DNA of 38,119 bases from an uncultured Burkholderiales bacterium (GCA_903844825.1 CAIMVC010000029.1:1-38119); one strand, 5' to 3'; counted from the stretch's first letter, positions 19,011 through 26,665 are shown. Program-made: numbers and translations. The notes: generated by a model not told the origin, from the sequence alone.

Positions 19011-19024
19011 CCTGTATATACAGG
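19011..19024. promoter_or_regulatory. Predicted HutC operator (perfect palindrome)
   Basis: CCTGTATATACAGG is a perfect 14-bp palindrome 85 bp upstream of the binding-protein ATG. The TGTATATACA core agrees with the HutC operator consensus known from Pseudomonas and Klebsiella hut operons (recalled, not looked up). Its centre also offers -10-like hexamers for the minus strand, so bound HutC would block the promoter. It is the only good HutC-like site seen in or before the operon, implying control of all ten genes from here. Confidence 0.8.
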
Positions 19025-19032
19025 CTAACCCT

Positions 19033-19094
19033 AGGTGCACCTTTATGCGGAAGCACCGATGCGACTCCTCACTGGAGATCCTTGGCGGTGCACC
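19033..19094. repeat. Two GGTGCACC palindromes about five helical turns apart
   Basis: AGGTGCACCT (19033-19042) is a perfect 10-bp palindrome and GGTGCACC (19087-19094) repeats its core. Their centres are 53 bp apart. Further single GGTGCA or GGTGCT hexamers follow at 19107, 19118 and 19137, and an inverted GCACC at 19053. The density in 110 bp suggests binding sites for an unidentified regulator of one or both divergent operons. No known family consensus is assigned. Confidence 0.4.
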
Positions 19095-19140
19095 GCGTTG
19101 ATACTTGGTGCAGCGTTGGTGCAAGAGTCCGCTTTTGGTG

Positions 19141-19153
19141 CTGTCTATACAAG
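19141..19153. promoter_or_regulatory. Degenerate second HutC-like site
   Basis: CTGTCTATACAAG matches the half TATACAAG of the HutC consensus exactly and the other half imperfectly (11 of 13 against TTGTATATACAAG as I recall it). It lies 130 bp from the main operator and 115 bp upstream of the DUF3305 gene, so it could couple the formate dehydrogenase locus to HutC. It could equally be chance. Confidence 0.3.
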
Positions 19154-19255
19154 TTCAACCCAGACCTTAATTCCACCGCAAATTCCGGGCCAGCCGTGCT
19201 TGCTGGCGGGACGCTGCGCCAAGGCCCTTGACGGGCCTGGCCCCAAGGGCCGCCT

Positions 19256-19261
19256 TACACT
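19256..19261 (+). promoter_or_regulatory. Candidate -10 element (TACACT) for the fdh accessory genes
   Basis: TACACT is followed by exactly six bases and then the DUF3305 ATG, so transcription would start at or next to the start codon. No Shine-Dalgarno sequence precedes that ATG. A TTGACG lies upstream at 19228-19233, but the 22-bp spacing is too long to pair with confidence. Confidence 0.35.
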
Positions 19262-19267
19262 GCGGCC

Positions 19268-19855
19268 ATGTCTGGATTTGAGTTGCACCTGCCCGCCGCC
19301 CATGGCGAGCCGCGACGGCCCTTTGTGCGGGTCGCGGTTGTCATGCGTCGGGAGCGCATCGACAACCGCTGGCAGCCGTGGCGCTGGAGCTTGTCGGAAA
19401 TCGTGGCTCACGAAGATGGTTTTGGCAGCCAGCCACGCCTGCTGATCAAGGACGACACGCAAGAGCGCTGGTTGCATCCGGGCTTTAAGGTCGAGCTGTT
19501 TTCGGACGACGCCGAGGGTTATCACCTGAACCTGACCACGCAGCAGCCGTGCTTTTGGGTAGTCTGGCGGATGGAGGAAGAAGCGGCGATCAGCGACGAG
19601 TGCATCGCCGTGCCACAGACCGTCACCCTGAGTTACCACGACGCGGGTCGCTGGCTCGATGCGCAGGAGTCGGTCGAGCAGGTGCCCGCACCGCTGGAGG
19701 TGCTGTTGTGGATGCAGGCTTTTGTCGACACGCATCACGTGCAGGAGACCAAGCGGCGCAAGCGGCCCGAAAGCTTCAAGTCGCTGCAGGACCGTTTTGG
19801 CAACCCGGTGCGCATCAGCACGGACAAGTCACGCAAAGGCCCGGGTCATGCCTGA
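19268..19855 (+). CDS. DUF3305 domain protein, formate dehydrogenase locus
   Basis: A 195-residue soluble protein without signal peptide or membrane segment. PFVRVAVVMRRERIDNRWQPWRWSLSEIVAH at residues 18-48 and WLHPGFKVELFSDDAEGYHLNL are the recognisable DUF3305 features. The charged C-terminal tail (TKRRKRPESFKSLQDRFGNPVRI) is probably exposed. Genes with this domain regularly precede DUF3306, a multi-cluster ferredoxin, a TorD-like chaperone and fdhA in proteobacteria, which implicates it in assembly of, or electron delivery to, that formate dehydrogenase. The biochemical role is unknown. Its 3' end overlaps the DUF3306 gene by eight bases. It appears to be the first gene of the locus. Confidence 0.85.
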   Translation: MSGFELHLPAAHGEPRRPFVRVAVVMRRERIDNRWQPWRWSLSEIVAHEDGFGSQPRLLIKDDTQERWLHPGFKVELFSDDAEGYHLNLTTQQPCFWVVWRMEEEAAISDECIAVPQTVTLSYHDAGRWLDAQESVEQVPAPLEVLLWMQAFVDTHHVQETKRRKRPESFKSLQDRFGNPVRISTDKSRKGPGHA

Positions 19856-20531
19856 GCAAGAGCAGGGCTTTTTCGGGCGCTGGGCCCGGCGCAAGAACGC
19901 GCAGCGCGAAGGCCAGCGGCTCGATGACGCCAGCCAGCCGTCGCCCGCTTTGGCTGTCTCGCCCCTGGCCGAACCTTTGCAGCCGACCCCGGCGGCTGCT
20001 CCCGCGCCGCGAGAGCCCGCTGCCGAAGTCGCACCCGTGCCCAGCCTGGAAGACGCCAGGCGGCTGACGCCGGACTCTGACTTCAAGCCCTTCATGGGCC
20101 GCGCTGTTGAGCCCGAGGTGCGCAATGCGGCCATGAAGCAGCTGTTTAGCGACCCGCACTTCAACGTCATGGACGGCTTGGATATTTACATCGACGACTA
20201 TTCCAAGCCTGACCCCTTGCCGCTGTCGATGTTGCGTCAGATGGCCAGCGCGAAGTTTCTCAATCTCTTTGAAGATGACGAGGACCAGAAGACCTCGCCG
20301 CCGACCGACGCGCTGGCCGCCGACACCGCCGAGCCAGAGACATCCTCCCGGGAAACTGCGCATGCGTCCAGCCCCGATTCCATGGCACAGTCAGCCCCGG
20401 CTCTTGACGAGCCCGGTGCAGTTGCTGCCTCGACCGACCCGATCCGCCAGGAAGACCATGCCGACCCTGATTTGCGACTGCAACCAGACCATGCCGCTAC
20501 AGCCCCAGACGCTGGGCGCTGCGCTTCATGA
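19848..20531 (+). CDS. DUF3306 domain protein, formate dehydrogenase locus
   Basis: A 227-residue soluble protein. The N-terminus EQGFFGRWARRKNAQREG and the central LTPDSDFKPFMGRAVEPEVRNAAMKQLFSDPHFNVMDGLDIYIDDYSKPDPLP (about residues 68-125) are the DUF3306 core; the flanks are rich in Pro, Ala, Glu and Asp and look disordered. ATG 19848 overlaps the upstream gene; the longer in-frame extension is not homologous. Its last 74 bases overlap the start of the ferredoxin gene in another frame, an unusually long overlap. It is probably co-translated with DUF3305. No catalytic residues are evident; a scaffolding or chaperone role for the formate dehydrogenase is an inference from synteny. Confidence 0.83.
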   Translation: MPEQEQGFFGRWARRKNAQREGQRLDDASQPSPALAVSPLAEPLQPTPAAAPAPREPAAEVAPVPSLEDARRLTPDSDFKPFMGRAVEPEVRNAAMKQLFSDPHFNVMDGLDIYIDDYSKPDPLPLSMLRQMASAKFLNLFEDDEDQKTSPPTDALAADTAEPETSSRETAHASSPDSMAQSAPALDEPGAVAASTDPIRQEDHADPDLRLQPDHAATAPDAGRCAS

Positions 20532-22590
20532 AAACTTGACGCTGCACTCGGCCTTGTGCCGTCGCGAGGCCGGTGCTTTTCAAAAGGCCGTCCAAAGTGG
20601 CGACGACGTAGTGGTGGCCTGCACCCAGGAAAAGCGCCTCTTTGCCGAACTCGCCGGACAGACTGAAGGGGCTGTCTCGCCCATCCGCTTCGTCAATATT
20701 CGAGAAACCGGTGGCTGGAGCCGCGATGCCGCGCAGGCCAGTGCCAAGCAGGCCGCCTTGCTGGCGATGGCGCACTTGCCCGAGCCCGAGCCGGTGGCGA
20801 CGGTGAGCTACGTCAGTGCGGGTCGACTGTTGCTGGTGGGGGCGCTGGATCAGGCTGAGGCGATTGCCGACCTGTTGTCTGATGTGCTGGAGGTCACAAT
20901 TTTTTCGACGGGTACGCGCAGCGAGTTGGTCGCGCCCGCACAGGAACGCAAATACCCAGTCATTAGCGGCGACAGTTTGCAGCTCAAGGGCTGGTTGGGC
21001 GCGTTCGAGCTGAAATGGACCCAGCGCAACCCGATCGACCTGGACTTGTGCACCCGCTGCAATGCCTGCGTGGCGGTCTGCCCCGAGGGGGCGATTGACC
21101 TGAGCTACCAGATCGACAGCGCCAAATGCAGCGCGCACCGTGACTGCGTGGCGGTCTGCAAGTCAGCAGGCGCCATTGATTTTGGCCGCGAGCCGCAGGC
21201 CCTGAACGATAAATTTGACCTGGTGCTCGATCTTGGTGAACACGCATTGATCGCCCTGCATGCGCCGCCCCAGGGCTACCTGGCAATGCCAGCCTTTCGC
21301 GGTCTGAGTACCCCCGGTCTGATGGCGGCTGTGGTCAAGTTGCGCGAATGGGTGGGCGAGTTTGAGAAGCCCAAATTTTTTGATTACAAGCAAAAGCTGT
21401 GCGCCCATAGCCGCAACGAAACCGTCGGCTGCCAGGCCTGCGTTGATATTTGCTCGGCGGGTGCGGTGAGCAGCGACAAAAGCCGCAACCAGATCAAAGT
21501 CAATCCTCATTTGTGTGTGGGCTGCGGCGCTTGCACCACCGTGTGTCCCACGGGCGCGCTGACCTACGCTTACCCGCGCGCCAGTGAGCAGGGGGTTCGG
21601 CTCAAGACGCTGCTGTCGACCTACACCCGCGCCGGCGGGCGTGACGCCAACTTGCTGTTTCACAGCCAGGCGCTGGGTGAAAAAACAGTGAACGCGCTGG
21701 GCCGCGCCGCCCGGCTCGGCAAAACCGTTCGCGGCGTGCCGGCCAGCATGATCCCGTTGGCGCTGTGGCACACGGCCAGCGTCGGTATCGACCTCTGGCT
21801 CAGTGCCATCGCGCTGGGAGCCCGCCGCGTGGCCGTGCTGATCACCGGCGAGGAAGCACCGGCCTACGTGGCGGGCCTGAGCCAGCAGATGCAGGTGGCG
21901 CAGAGCGTGCTGAACGGCCTGGGCTACGCGGGCAAGCATTTGCACCTGATTCATGTTGACAGCCCGGATGCCTCGGCACTCACCGGCCTCGACGCCAGCT
22001 TGCAGCAAGTGATCGCCACACCCGCTGCCGGCCCGGCGGTGCCGGCCCGTTTTGCTGTGGCGCAGGAAAAGCGCGCAACGCTGGACATGGCGCTGGACCA
22101 TTTGATGAGCCACGCGCCCGCGGCCCTGCCCGAGTCGATTTCGCTGCCGGCGGCCGGCTCGCCATTTGGCTCGGTGCTCGTCAACAAGGACAGTTGCACG
22201 CTGTGCCTGAGTTGTGTCAGTGCCTGCCCGGCGAGCGCCCTGCAGGACAACCCCGAACTGCCGCAACTGCGTTTTATTGAAAAGAACTGCGTGCAGTGCG
22301 GCCTGTGTGCCAGCACCTGCCCGGAAGACGCCATTACCCTGGTGCCCCGGCTCTTGCTGACGCCCGAGCGCAGGCAGGCCCGCGTGCTCAATGAGACCCA
22401 GCCCTATCAGTGCATTCGCTGCGCCAAGCCCTTTGGCACGCTCAAGGCCATTGAGGCCATGCTGGGCAAGCTGGCAGGGCACGCCATGTTTCAGGGCGCG
22501 GCCAGCGACCGGCTCAAGATGTGTGGTGACTGCCGGGTGATTGATATCTACTCGGCCGAAAACGAGATCAAGATCACCGATATCCGCTGA
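20458..22590 (+). CDS. Multi-cluster 4Fe-4S ferredoxin-like protein, formate dehydrogenase locus
   Basis: A 710-residue cytosolic iron-sulfur protein. An N-terminal domain (about 1-190) resembles no enzyme I recognise but carries C6, C8, C34 and C55. Cluster motifs follow: C198/C201/C204/C208 with C224/C230/C234; C315/C325/C328/C332; C353/C356/C359/C363; then, after a roughly 200-residue insertion, C580/C583/C586/C590 and C611/C614/C617/C621. The C-terminus has two CxxC pairs (652/655 and 689/692), possibly a zinc or further Fe-S site. ATG 20458 has AGGA seven bases upstream and starts MPTLICDCNQ; longer in-frame sequence upstream is Arg/Pro-rich and is the DUF3306 gene read in another frame. 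Likely an electron carrier or assembly factor; the partner is unknown. Confidence 0.88.
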   Translation: MPTLICDCNQTMPLQPQTLGAALHENLTLHSALCRREAGAFQKAVQSGDDVVVACTQEKRLFAELAGQTEGAVSPIRFVNIRETGGWSRDAAQASAKQAALLAMAHLPEPEPVATVSYVSAGRLLLVGALDQAEAIADLLSDVLEVTIFSTGTRSELVAPAQERKYPVISGDSLQLKGWLGAFELKWTQRNPIDLDLCTRCNACVAVCPEGAIDLSYQIDSAKCSAHRDCVAVCKSAGAIDFGREPQALNDKFDLVLDLGEHALIALHAPPQGYLAMPAFRGLSTPGLMAAVVKLREWVGEFEKPKFFDYKQKLCAHSRNETVGCQACVDICSAGAVSSDKSRNQIKVNPHLCVGCGACTTVCPTGALTYAYPRASEQGVRLKTLLSTYTRAGGRDANLLFHSQALGEKTVNALGRAARLGKTVRGVPASMIPLALWHTASVGIDLWLSAIALGARRVAVLITGEEAPAYVAGLSQQMQVAQSVLNGLGYAGKHLHLIHVDSPDASALTGLDASLQQVIATPAAGPAVPARFAVAQEKRATLDMALDHLMSHAPAALPESISLPAAGSPFGSVLVNKDSCTLCLSCVSACPASALQDNPELPQLRFIEKNCVQCGLCASTCPEDAITLVPRLLLTPERRQARVLNETQPYQCIRCAKPFGTLKAIEAMLGKLAGHAMFQGAASDRLKMCGDCRVIDIYSAENEIKITDIR

Positions 22591-22644
22591 TGCGCGGGCT
22601 GCTCAACTTGTGAATCTCTTCCTTTAACACCTTCCGACGCCGCC

Positions 22645-23262
22645 ATGCAACCAGCCCCACTTGTGTCGACCACGCTCGACGAAGAAACCGCCCGAGCTGA
22701 GGTCTACGGCCTGCTGGCCGCCCTGTTTTATGCGGCACCTTCGCCGCAGTTGCTGCAAAGCCTTCGGGTGGCCGTGACCGAGGCCCCTGCCGCAGGCGCG
22801 CTGCTTGAAGAGAGCTGGCGTGAACTGGTGCAGGCCGCCCGTGACGGCAGCGATACCGGGATTGAGGCTGAGTTTGACGCGCTGTTCGGCGGCGTCGGGC
22901 GGCCTGAAATCTACGTTTTTGGCTCGCACTACCTCAGCGGTTTCCTTAACGAAAAGCCGTTGGCGGCCCTGCGTACTGATTTGCGTGAGCTGGGCCTGGC
23001 ACGCGACGACGCCATGCCTGAAACCGAAGACCACTTCGCCTATCTGTGCGAAGTGATGCGCTACCTGATCGCCGGCGACGACGTGGCGGTGGCCAACCTG
23101 ACCCGCCAGCGAGAGTTCTTCAGCCGTCACCTGCAACCCTGGGTGATCAGGATGTGCGAGGCCATCGGACAGCATCCCAAGGCGCGGTTTTACCGCTGCC
23201 TGGCCGAGTTCACGCTGAGCTTTGTCAGTGTGGAGGCGCAGGGCTTCGACATGCTGCCCTGA
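22645..23262 (+). CDS. TorD-family molybdoenzyme chaperone
   Basis: A 205-residue all-helical cytoplasmic chaperone of the TorD/DmsD/NarJ family. These proteins bind the Tat signal of a molybdoenzyme and hold it until cofactor insertion is complete. The sequence ARAEVYGLLAALFYAAPS at the N-terminus, EFDALFGGVGRPEIYVFGSHYLSGFLNEKPL, and PETEDHFAYLCEVMRYLI (the family's E-x-x-D-H motif) support this. It is located between the ferredoxin gene and fdhA, so FdhA (Tat-dependent) is the natural client. The start ATG 22645 lies 54 bases after the ferredoxin stop. The 168-bp gap after it holds the promoter-like site before the Tat micro-protein. Confidence 0.88.
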   Translation: MQPAPLVSTTLDEETARAEVYGLLAALFYAAPSPQLLQSLRVAVTEAPAAGALLEESWRELVQAARDGSDTGIEAEFDALFGGVGRPEIYVFGSHYLSGFLNEKPLAALRTDLRELGLARDDAMPETEDHFAYLCEVMRYLIAGDDVAVANLTRQREFFSRHLQPWVIRMCEAIGQHPKARFYRCLAEFTLSFVSVEAQGFDMLP

Positions 23263-23363
23263 AAAGCCGCGCCAGCGCCCGAAGCAGGCTCTGCCCTGGG
23301 CCTCGGCGGGCCGGCCGACCTAGCGTTTTCCCTTGGTTATCACTCGTTTACGGTTTTGTTGCA

Positions 23364-23392
23364 TTGTCCGGGCCGGCTCTGTGGCGTACTAT
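23364..23392 (+). promoter_or_regulatory. Candidate sigma-70 promoter before the Tat micro-protein/fdhABC block
   Basis: TTGTCC (23364-23369) and TACTAT (23387-23392) are 17 bases apart, giving a good spacing. It lies in the only sizeable gap of the fdh locus, 38 bp upstream of the 68-residue Tat protein gene. The structural genes could therefore be transcribed separately from the DUF3305-to-TorD block. Confidence 0.5.
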
Positions 23393-23430
23393 GGTAGGCA
23401 ACTGGTTTCATATCTTATCGCGGAGCATTC

Positions 23431-23637
23431 ATGCAAGACAGTCAGCCCAAACCCTCTCGCCGAGGTTTCTTCTTAGGCGCAGCAGCGACTGGCGTTGCTG
23501 CGGCGGCCGTGGTGGCGTTGCCGGGGGCTCCAGCGCCCGTGGCGAGCGTGCATAAACTGCCGCCCGTGCCAGAAAATGGTGGCGGCTACAGTTTGTCCGA
23601 ACACGTCAAGCGCTATTACAAGACCACGCTCGTTTGA
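23431..23637 (+). CDS. 68-residue Tat-signal protein of formate dehydrogenase loci
   Basis: A short protein that is mostly a twin-arginine signal: KPSRRGFFLGAAATGVAAAAVVALPGAPAPVA. The RRGFF motif with its hydrophobic helix runs to about residue 38. The remaining tail, KLPPVPENGGGYSLSEHVKRYYKTTLV, is probably the only mature part. It matches a family I recall as 'formate dehydrogenase region TAT target' (TIGR02811). A GCGGAG ribosome site precedes ATG 23431. It lies 51 bases before fdhA. It may be a small subunit, a membrane anchor if the signal is not cleaved, or a helper for FdhA export. Which of these is not visible. Confidence 0.85.
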   Translation: MQDSQPKPSRRGFFLGAAATGVAAAAVVALPGAPAPVASVHKLPPVPENGGGYSLSEHVKRYYKTTLV

Positions 23638-23688
23638 GCGGAATCGTCTTCTTCGCGCCAAGTCCCCAACTATTTCACGGAGAGCTCC

Positions 23689-26661
23689 ATGCTGCTCACG
23701 AAAAAATCCCATGATGTCACGTCCTCGCGCGGCGGCAGTGCGCCCCGGTTTGTGCACAGTCTCTCTCGCGGCCTCAGTCAGGCCCTGCCGACCATGGATC
23801 GGCGCGCTTTCTTGCGCCGCTCCGGCCTTGGCGTGGGGGTCGGGCTGGCTGCCACGCAGCTGAGCCTGGTGAAGAAAGCCAATGCCGCTGCCCCGGGCGC
23901 CGCGTTGGAAGGCACCGGAAAAATCGAAGTCAGGCGGACGGTCTGCACCCACTGTTCGGTGGGCTGCGCAGTCGACGCCGTGGTCGAAAACGGGGTCTGG
24001 GTGCGGCAAGAGCCGGTGTTTGACTCGCCCATCAACCTCGGCGCCCACTGCGCCAAAGGCGCTGCTTTGCGCGAGCATGGTCATGGCGAGTATCGTTTGC
24101 GCTACCCCATGAAGCTGGTCAACGGCAAGTACCAGCGCATCAGCTGGGAGACGGCGCTCGACGAGATCAGTGCCCGCCTGCTGGAGTTGCGCAAGTCCAG
24201 CGGCCCGGACTCGGTTTATTGGGTGGGCTCATCCAAGCACAACAACGAGCAAGCCTATCTGATGCGCAAGTTCGTCAGTTTTTGGGGCACCAATAATTGT
24301 GACCACCAGGCGCGTATTTGCCATTCCACCACGGTCGCTGGCGTTGCCAACACCTGGGGTTATGGTGCCATGACCAACTCGTACAACGATATGCAAAACG
24401 CCAAGGCGGCTGTGTATATTGGCTCCAACGCTGCCGAAGCCCACCCGGTGAGCATGCTGCACATGCTGCACGCCAAGGAAACCGGCTGCAAGATGATCGT
24501 CGTCGATCCCCGCTTCACGCGCACGGCTGCCAGGGCCGACCACCACATCCGCATCCGCTCGGGCTCCGACATTCCCTTTTTGTTCGGCATGCTCTATCAC
24601 ATCTTCAAGAACGGCTGGGAAGACAAAAAATACATCAACGACCGGGTCTACGGGATGGAGAAGGTCAAAGAAGACGTGATGGCCAAGTGGACGCCGGACA
24701 AGGTCGAGGAGGCCTGTGGCGTGCCCGAGGCGCAGGTTTTCATGGCCGCTGAAATGATGGCCAAAAATCGGCCATCAACCATTGTCTGGTGCATGGGGCA
24801 GACCCAGCACACCATCGGCAACGCCATGGTCCGCGCCTCGTGCATCTTGCAGCTGGCGCTGGGTAACGTGGGGGTGTCGGGCGGCGGCACCAACATTTTC
24901 CGCGGGCACGACAACGTGCAGGGCGCCACCGACGTGGGCCCCAACCCCGACTCCCTGCCCGGCTACTACGGGCTCGCTGAGGGTTCGTGGAAACACTTCG
25001 CCAAGGCCTGGGGCGTGGACTTTGACTGGATCAAGGGCCGCTACGCATCGCCAGCGATGATGGGCAAGCCCGGCATCACGGTGTCGCGCTGGATTGATGG
25101 CGTGTTGGAGAAAAACGAGCTCATCGACCAGGACTCTAACCTCAAGGCCTGCGTGTTCTGGGGCCATGCGCCCAACTCGCAAACGCGCGGCCTGGAGATG
25201 AAACGCGCCATGGACAAGCTCGACTTGCTGGTCGTGATCGATCCGTACCCGTCCGCTACCGCGGCCATGGCCGCCATGCCAGGCAAGCCCGAGGACCTCA
25301 ACCCCAAGCGGGCCGTTTACCTGCTGCCGGCAGCCACCCAGTTTGAAACCACAGGATCTGTGACGGCTTCGAACCGCTCCATCCAGTGGCGCGAAAAGGT
25401 CATTGAGCCGCTCTGGGAAAGCCGCAGCGATCACATGATCATGCATCAGCTGGCCGAGAAATTCGGTTTTGCCAAGGAGCTCTCCAAGAACTTCAAGATG
25501 CAAAAAGTCAAGGGCATGGACGAGCCTGTGCCCGAAGACATCCTGCGCGAGATCAACAAGTCGGTCTGGACCATTGGCTACACCGGCCAGAGTCCGGAGC
25601 GTCTGAAAGCGCACATGCGCAACATGCATGTGTTTGACGTCAAGACCCTCAAGTCCAAAGGCGGCAAGGACAAGGAAACCGGCTATGACTTTGGTGGCGA
25701 CTACTTCGGCTTGCCATGGCCTTGCTATGGGACCGCAGAGCTCAAGCACCCCGGCTCGCCCAACCTTTACGACACCTCTAAACACGTCATGGAGGGTGGC
25801 GGTAACTTTCGCGCCAATTTCGGCGTTGAGCGCGAGGGTAAGAGCCTGCTGGCAGAGGATGGCTCGCACTCCAAGGGGGCAGACATCACCACCGGCTACC
25901 CGGAACTCGACCACGTGCTGCTCAAGAAACTGGGCTGGTGGGACGAACTCAGCGATGCCGAGAAGGTCGCCGCCGAAGGCAAGAACTGGAAAACCGACTC
26001 CTCGGGCGGCATGATTCGCGTGTTCATGAAAGGGCACGGTTGCCATCCCTTTGGTAACGCCAAGGCGCGGGCTGTGGTCTGGAACTTCCCCGATGCGATT
26101 CCGCAGCACCGCGAGCCGCTGTACGGCAACCGTGCCGACCTGCAGGCCAAGTACCCCACGCACGACGACAAGAAGGCATTCTGGCGCCTGCCCACGCTGT
26201 ACAAGTCGATCCAGGACAAGAACATTGCCGACAAGGTGCACGAGAAGTTCCCGCTGGTCATGACCTCGGGTCGTCTGGTCGAATACGAAGGCGGCGGCGA
26301 GGAAACCCGCTCCAACCCCTGGCTGGCCGAACTGCAGCAAGAAATGTTCATCGAGATCAACCCCAAGGTGGCGGCCGAAAAAGGCATTCGCAACGGCGAC
26401 CGTGCCTGGGTCAGTACCCCGACCGGTGCCCGCCTGAACGTGCAGGCCATGGTCACTCCGCGTGTGGGGCCTGACACGGTGTTCATGCCGTTTCACTTCT
26501 CGGGTCACTGGCAGGGCGCCGACATGCTGGCCTACTACCCGGCGGGTGCTGCGCCCGTGGTGCGCGGCGAAGCCATCAACACGGCGACGACTTATGGTTA
26601 CGACAGCGTGACCATGATGCAAGAGACGAAGACCACCGTTTGCAACGTCGAGAAAGCATGA
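23689..26661 (+). CDS. fdhA: Periplasmic formate dehydrogenase catalytic subunit FdhA (Tat-exported, molybdopterin)
   Basis: A 990-residue bis-MGD enzyme oxidising formate. The Tat motif DRRAFLRRSG begins at residue 37, after a long n-region (36 residues), with a hydrophobic stretch and KANA-AAP cleavage near residue 67. The 4Fe-4S ligands are C86-x2-C89-x3-C93 and C121. The active site is C211-H212 in DHQARICHSTTVAGVA, with cysteine in place of the selenocysteine of E. coli FdnG/FdoG/FdhF. Cofactor-binding motifs include VWCMGQTQHTIGNAM and NIFRGHDNVQGATDVG. The start has GGAGAG upstream. It is followed by FdhB after a repeat-filled 217-bp gap. By family it is in the periplasm, sending electrons via FdhB and the b-type cytochrome to quinone. 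Confidence 0.95.
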   Translation: MLLTKKSHDVTSSRGGSAPRFVHSLSRGLSQALPTMDRRAFLRRSGLGVGVGLAATQLSLVKKANAAAPGAALEGTGKIEVRRTVCTHCSVGCAVDAVVENGVWVRQEPVFDSPINLGAHCAKGAALREHGHGEYRLRYPMKLVNGKYQRISWETALDEISARLLELRKSSGPDSVYWVGSSKHNNEQAYLMRKFVSFWGTNNCDHQARICHSTTVAGVANTWGYGAMTNSYNDMQNAKAAVYIGSNAAEAHPVSMLHMLHAKETGCKMIVVDPRFTRTAARADHHIRIRSGSDIPFLFGMLYHIFKNGWEDKKYINDRVYGMEKVKEDVMAKWTPDKVEEACGVPEAQVFMAAEMMAKNRPSTIVWCMGQTQHTIGNAMVRASCILQLALGNVGVSGGGTNIFRGHDNVQGATDVGPNPDSLPGYYGLAEGSWKHFAKAWGVDFDWIKGRYASPAMMGKPGITVSRWIDGVLEKNELIDQDSNLKACVFWGHAPNSQTRGLEMKRAMDKLDLLVVIDPYPSATAAMAAMPGKPEDLNPKRAVYLLPAATQFETTGSVTASNRSIQWREKVIEPLWESRSDHMIMHQLAEKFGFAKELSKNFKMQKVKGMDEPVPEDILREINKSVWTIGYTGQSPERLKAHMRNMHVFDVKTLKSKGGKDKETGYDFGGDYFGLPWPCYGTAELKHPGSPNLYDTSKHVMEGGGNFRANFGVEREGKSLLAEDGSHSKGADITTGYPELDHVLLKKLGWWDELSDAEKVAAEGKNWKTDSSGGMIRVFMKGHGCHPFGNAKARAVVWNFPDAIPQHREPLYGNRADLQAKYPTHDDKKAFWRLPTLYKSIQDKNIADKVHEKFPLVMTSGRLVEYEGGGEETRSNPWLAELQQEMFIEINPKVAAEKGIRNGDRAWVSTPTGARLNVQAMVTPRVGPDTVFMPFHFSGHWQGADMLAYYPAGAAPVVRGEAINTATTYGYDSVTMMQETKTTVCNVEKA

Positions 26662-26665
26662 ACGT

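Larger units (their letters stand above)
18927..19267. other. Divergent intergenic control region between hut and fdh operons (341 bp)
   Basis: This is the longest gene-free stretch in the window. It separates the minus-strand hut operon from the plus-strand periplasmic formate dehydrogenase locus. It contains the HutC-like palindrome (19011-19024), two GGTGCACC palindromes (19033-19042 and 19087-19094), a run of further GGTGC sites up to 19141, a degenerate second HutC-like site (19141-19153), an 8-bp inverted repeat GGCCCTTG/CAAGGGCC (19223-19230 and 19244-19251), and a -10-like hexamer just before the DUF3305 gene. I see no open reading frame here worth calling. Confidence 0.85.

Noticed and set aside
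24301..24340. Possible selenocysteine (TGA) formate dehydrogenase
   Set aside because: The active-site codon is TGC (Cys) in both FdhA and FdsA, and no in-frame TGA interrupts either gene.
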